Origin: Mastigocoleus testarum BC008
Lineage (GTDB): Bacteria; Cyanobacteriota; Cyanobacteriia; Cyanobacteriales; Nostocaceae
Direction: 5' to 3'
Assembly: GCF_001456025.1 (NCBI RefSeq)
Contig: NZ_LMTZ01000156.1
Span: 1-58,211, forward strand
Length of the DNA stretch: 58,211 bases
This document shows positions 55,143 through 58,211 of the stretch, piece by piece. Below the pieces are notes generated by a model that had not been told where the DNA came from, searched no databases, and saw only the letters and a list, made by a program, of their open reading frames with translations. Every line of letters begins with the position of its first letter. Positions within the stretch are counted from its first letter, which is position 1. The position numbers and the translations under genes are program-made.

Positions 55143-55835
55143 ATGAGCCCAACACAAGATCCAGTGAAGTGGACTGATTCTGTGACTGCAATTGTTGGCA
55201 TTATAAGTGCAATTATTACTCTGCTAACATATATAGATGGTAGACGTAAAGGTAAATCGTCAGAAACTATTATAAAAGAAACTCTTATAAAGGGAGAATT
55301 AATATTCATAAATAGTTCTGTGAGTATCCTACAAAAAACTGAAAAAATTGCACCCAAGTCAGAATCACTTAAAAGTATAAATTCAAATATTGTAAATTAT
55401 AAGAAAAACTTGGAAGATAAGCTTGAAGCCTTAAAAAGACGCTTTGAGTACAGCCAAGAAGCTCATAATTGGTTAGATAAAAATAGGAAATCTTTATCTA
55501 GAGAAGCTGGTAGATATGCTTTAAATAAGTGTCCTGAGCTAATTAATATTAATCAAGATACAGTCTCGAAGGAGAATATTATAAAATTCTACCGGCAAAT
55601 TAACTTCTATCTTGATTTGATTTGTGGTTGTCTTAAATTCGGCAGATCTAATATTTTAGATAAATCACCTATTTTTCAGCTTGTACATCTTGATTTATAT
55701 CTAGAAGCATTCGCATTTATTAAAGAAAAAGTTAAAACTAAGAGTGCTTCAAATAATTTATCAAAAGAAGCTTCTTCTCAAATAGTACTTTATGTAGATG
55801 ATTTAATTGACATTATTCGTACTAAAACTCAGTAG
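55143..55835 (+). CDS. Unknown protein with N-terminal membrane segment
   Basis: This is a 230-residue protein. A single hydrophobic segment (AIVGIISAIITLLTYI, ~16-31) is followed by a Lys-rich, mainly helical domain with a probable coiled coil (SINSNIVNYKKNLEDKLEALKRRF region, ~77-102). I recognise no enzyme motif. Codon use is more AT-rich than in the housekeeping genes. It is convergent with the 91-residue gene (10 bp between stops). The surrounding repeats and unknown genes suggest recently acquired or fast-evolving DNA. Confidence 0.6.
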   Translation: MSPTQDPVKWTDSVTAIVGIISAIITLLTYIDGRRKGKSSETIIKETLIKGELIFINSSVSILQKTEKIAPKSESLKSINSNIVNYKKNLEDKLEALKRRFEYSQEAHNWLDKNRKSLSREAGRYALNKCPELININQDTVSKENIIKFYRQINFYLDLICGCLKFGRSNILDKSPIFQLVHLDLYLEAFAFIKEKVKTKSASNNLSKEASSQIVLYVDDLIDIIRTKTQ

Positions 55836-55845
55836 ATTTAACGCT

Positions 55846-56121
55846 TTAATATTCTTCATTCATTAGTCTTGTCAAAGCTGATAATAAATACTTATCTTCT
55901 TCTAAGTTTATGTTTTCTACCACATAATAGCGTAAGTTCGATACTTGTTTTTTTGATGTATTTACGCAGTTAAACATTCCTGGGAAATTATAGTCATCAC
56001 TTCCGAAGATATTCTGGGCGGCGTTTAAGTACTTTTCAGACTCTTCTAAGTAATATTCAAGTTCTGACAGAAACTGTTGAAGCTCGTCAAAAAAGTAATA
56101 GCCTTGATTATCTTGTGGCAT
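55846..56121 (-). CDS. Small acidic helical protein of unknown function
   Basis: This 91-residue protein is rich in Glu, Tyr and Asn and has no hydrophobic segment. The first half (YYFFDELQQFLSELEYYLEE) looks like an amphipathic helix. It is convergent with, and nearly touches, the 230-residue gene. No family is recognised. It could be a real orphan gene, but its short length and lack of a clear ribosome-binding site leave doubt. Confidence 0.45.
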   Translation of the reverse strand: MPQDNQGYYFFDELQQFLSELEYYLEESEKYLNAAQNIFGSDDYNFPGMFNCVNTSKKQVSNLRYYVVENINLEEDKYLLSALTRLMNEEY

Positions 56122-56396
56122 GGGTACAATGGTAATTTTTTACAATTATTAGCTTGATGTTAATAATTTGATTCTTAGCAATCACTACCGCTAACTAGGA
56201 CACCCCAAAATTATTTTTTTATCCCACCAAAACAAAAAGCAGCAACTTTAAAATCTAAAATGCTAAAACGTGATACGCAGCCCGATCGTAATTCCCACTC
56301 ACCCTTTAAAAAAATCCATAGACAGCGCTTTCACCTGTCTCATCCGCTCAAAATCTCTATATCGTGAAACGATAGTCAAATTTTATTTAAAATCTT

Positions 56397-57635
56397 CTAC
56401 AAATTACCAATATCCTGAGAATACCCACAATGCTTACAGTAAGACAAATACTTGTAAGTCATATTATGACAATTTGGACATTCAACGTATTGATGATAGC
56501 CACAATGGGGACAATAAGTATCATTGTTCCGAATTTTCTTCGCACACCTGATACAACTTAGTTTTTGAAATCGATTACTTGCTTGAATTTTAGTGTTGAA
56601 GACAATTTTTTGAAAGAATTTTATAATTCCAAAACCTATCAGGGGAATAAATAAGATATAAAGATAACTGACAAGGAATCTTAATCCACCAAATAATATT
56701 TGGATAAAATCAAAAATAAATTCAAAGATTGCACCAAACTGCAAAAATTCAAATACTTTAATAATTAATGGGATAAAGAATATAACTAATAAATGCCAAC
56801 TAATTAGGGAAATTAACCCGTACCCTCTCCCCATTGCAAATCTATGAATAGATAATGCGAGCACAATCAGTGGAATGAGGAATAAAGATTGAAAAGCCAG
56901 TTGAATAGTTGGATACCAAAATGAAGCTTGTTTATAGCCTTTATCAACTTTGTCAAATTGATTTTTATCTTGAAGAAAGTTGAGAAAAGTAATACTTTCT
57001 GGTTTGTCAGTTAATTCTTTTTTCAGGTTAGATATTTCTTTTTCCAGAGTGGAAATATTACGAGTATTTTTATCTAACTCAATTTTTGCTTTCTCTGCAC
57101 TGACTTGATTAATTGATTGTCCGCGAGGTTGACCAGCAATCTTTTCTAAGAGCGTGGAATCATATTGAGCGCGAATTTTAGTATTTGCTCGATTTAATTC
57201 GTTGATTTTAAATTCTTTGTTTTCGACAATATTTACTATCTCCTGATTTTTAGGGTTATTAACTTTATCTTTGTATTGTGCATAATTTAGACAAGTTTGA
57301 GAAACTTTTCCTAAATGCTCTGACTCAGCTTGTCGATATATCTCTTCTTGTTGTAGTTTACTAAACTTAGATGGTAGTGATTTTTTGATAATGTTATAGT
57401 CTTTATCCTGATTATTTCCTGCACGGTAACTTTGCCATTCAGAATGACATGGATAAGCTTGATAAGGACTTATATACCACCTACTGATATCATCAATCCC
57501 AGTAAACACATTGATGAGTATAAAAATGTCAATTAAAACAATGACAACCAAACTTACCTTATTCAAGGGTTCGTTGTTGATTGTTCTGGATTTTCTGAAA
57601 AAATTTCTAAAAATCCTTTTGATTCTCGCCAACAT
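56397..57635 (-). CDS. Membrane protein with C-terminal double zinc ribbon
   Basis: This is a 412-residue protein from the ATG at 57635. The frame extends 27 residues upstream, but those residues look non-coding. A first transmembrane segment (VSLVVIVLIDIFILINVFTGI) is followed by a large Lys/Glu/Asn-rich region with a coiled coil (~170-215). At least three more hydrophobic segments come next (e.g. LFLIPLIVLALSI, WHLLVIFFIPLII, LYILFIPLIGFGII). The C-terminus has four CxxC knuckles (CIRC, CPHC, CPNC, CKHC) forming two zinc ribbons, which should face the cytoplasm. I know of no function. Such modules often serve protein-protein or nucleic-acid contacts. Confidence 0.7.
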   Translation of the reverse strand: MLARIKRIFRNFFRKSRTINNEPLNKVSLVVIVLIDIFILINVFTGIDDISRWYISPYQAYPCHSEWQSYRAGNNQDKDYNIIKKSLPSKFSKLQQEEIYRQAESEHLGKVSQTCLNYAQYKDKVNNPKNQEIVNIVENKEFKINELNRANTKIRAQYDSTLLEKIAGQPRGQSINQVSAEKAKIELDKNTRNISTLEKEISNLKKELTDKPESITFLNFLQDKNQFDKVDKGYKQASFWYPTIQLAFQSLFLIPLIVLALSIHRFAMGRGYGLISLISWHLLVIFFIPLIIKVFEFLQFGAIFEFIFDFIQILFGGLRFLVSYLYILFIPLIGFGIIKFFQKIVFNTKIQASNRFQKLSCIRCAKKIRNNDTYCPHCGYHQYVECPNCHNMTYKYLSYCKHCGYSQDIGNL

Positions 57636-57860
57636 ATATTTAATTTCCGTTATTAATAAAGTTTTGATATAGATACTTAAGTTATACTTCCCAACTCGTG
57701 TATTTATTTGTAACAAGTAACAAAAATTTTCCAGATAAAAATTTTCCAGACTGCTTATTTCGATGATTTATTTCTTTGGAATTATCAAGAAAAGGGTGCG
57801 ATCGCGCTTATTTCCAAAGTCTGGCATAATCAAACATACTCAAATCAATTTAAGAAACGA

Positions 57861-58070
57861 ATGTCCGCAGACGAGTACGATACCCCTTGGAAAGAAGCAA
57901 TTGAAAGCTACTTTCAGGAATGCATCGAATTTTTCTTTCCCATTGCAGCAGCAGGAATCAACTGGAAACAGGGATACACCTTAGTTACAGCAAGTAGTTC
58001 GCGATGCAAAATTTGGACAAAGGTTTGTAGACAAACTAGTAGTCTTTTTCATTAATTATGACGGATTGGT
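57861..58070 (+). pseudogene. Frameshifted Rpn/DUF4351-type nuclease remnant
   Basis: The opening MSADEYDTPWKEAIESYF and the GINWKQGY segment match the start of the Rpn/YhgA-like PD-(D/E)XK nuclease proteins that are abundant in cyanobacteria. After GYT the frame continues as unrelated residues. The next frame (from 57985) reads LQQVVRDAKFGQRFVDKLV, the expected continuation. About four residues seem to have been lost in a small deletion around 57983, causing the shift. Beyond ~58050 the similarity fades and a palindromic repeat follows at 58088. It is therefore a decayed gene fragment. Confidence 0.65.
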
Positions 58071-58087
58071 TTGTTGTCAAAACCCCC

Positions 58088-58115
58088 GTAGAGACGTTGC
58101 ATGCAACGTCTCTAC
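58088..58115. repeat. GTAGAGACGTTGCA perfect palindrome
   Basis: GTAGAGACGTTGCA (58088-58101) and its exact inverse (58102-58115) make a 28-bp palindrome without a spacer. It belongs with the elements at 37191, 53971 and 54616, which share the GTAGAG/GAGACGT outer arm. It lies at the broken end of the Rpn-type remnant. Confidence 0.8.
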
Positions 58116-58143
58116 AACCCATCAAAACTAATTAATTAAGCGA

Positions 58144-58163
58144 TGTGGACTTTTAAGTCCACA
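58144..58163. repeat. TGTGGACTT hairpin
   Basis: TGTGGACTT (58144-58152) and AAGTCCACA (58155-58163) form a 9-bp stem with a TT loop. It is followed by a G+C-rich GCGATAGGCGTAGCC patch up to the window edge. It is probably another dispersed repeat; the element may continue beyond the window. Confidence 0.55.
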
Positions 58164-58211
58164 AGCGGACTGCGATAGGCGTAGCCACCTGCTTGCAGAT
58201 CGCCCCACAGG

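Noticed and set aside
56270..56551. 93-codon rightward ORF near the zinc-ribbon gene
   Set aside because: Its second half is antisense to the zinc-ribbon coding sequence, and its composition is that of a shadow frame.
1..58211. tRNA or rRNA genes
   Set aside because: I saw no T-loop-like GGTTCGA cores in a cloverleaf context and no rRNA signature by eye; a tRNAscan run would settle it.

Overview
The window looks like chromosomal DNA of a filamentous, probably heterocyst-forming cyanobacterium (order Nostocales). The grounds are a low G+C content, scattered GCGATCGC (HIP1-type) octamers, runs of degenerate heptanucleotide tandem repeats between genes, a PatD-like heterocyst-frequency protein, a type 2 isopentenyl-diphosphate isomerase, a PP2C-free Pkn2-like Ser/Thr kinase with a PsbP-like tail, and several protein families (DUF1824, DUF3352, TPR-CHAT) that are abundant in this phylum. 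No rRNA, tRNA, CRISPR array or prophage was recognised.

Layout. 0.2-8.1 kb: an ABC-F ATPase, then two divergently transcribed caspase-fold proteins that both carry export signals (a Tat-type orthocaspase and a Sec-type TPR-CHAT protein). The second is preceded by an overlapping 70-residue secreted-type ORF. 8.7-12.1 kb: a DUF1824 protein, a MITE-like element, a prohibitin-like protein and an ABC exporter. 12.3-15.1 kb: a metal-resistance pair, a CmtR-like ArsR sensor divergent from a P1B-2 ATPase, with palindromic operators between them. 15.3-19.5 kb: a DUF938 methyltransferase, a strong terminator that may end a small RNA, the bifunctional RelA/SpoT enzyme and a PatD-like protein. 19.9-23.4 kb: a fused DppD/DppF-type ATPase and an AraC regulator divergent from a glutathione S-transferase. 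23.5-30.9 kb: a PhoD-like phosphatase, an exported unknown protein, the kinase and an exported trypsin-fold/TPR protein whose catalytic serine is replaced by asparagine.

30.9-34.1 kb is a striking 3.2-kb stretch with no credible gene. It leads into a two-gene operon of a small zinc-finger protein and a protein with two tandem winged-helix-like domains. 36.2-50.5 kb holds mostly housekeeping genes (M1 aminopeptidase with HEAT repeats, DUF3352, idi2, SppA, RsmB-like methyltransferase, PPC-domain protein, orphan ExbB, UbiD) separated by tandem and dispersed repeats. 50.8-52.9 kb is a two-gene unit coupling an MscS channel to a soluble protein with a C-terminal winged helix.

53-58.2 kb is an accessory-looking end. 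It has two related MITEs with 13-bp inverted ends, four copies (with one at 37.2 kb) of a GTAGAGACG-type palindrome, a stand-alone IS1595-type zinc-ribbon/HTH protein whose ATG abuts a 28-bp palindrome, three unrecognised proteins and a frameshifted Rpn-family nuclease remnant. All functional statements come from reading motifs. No database search was run.
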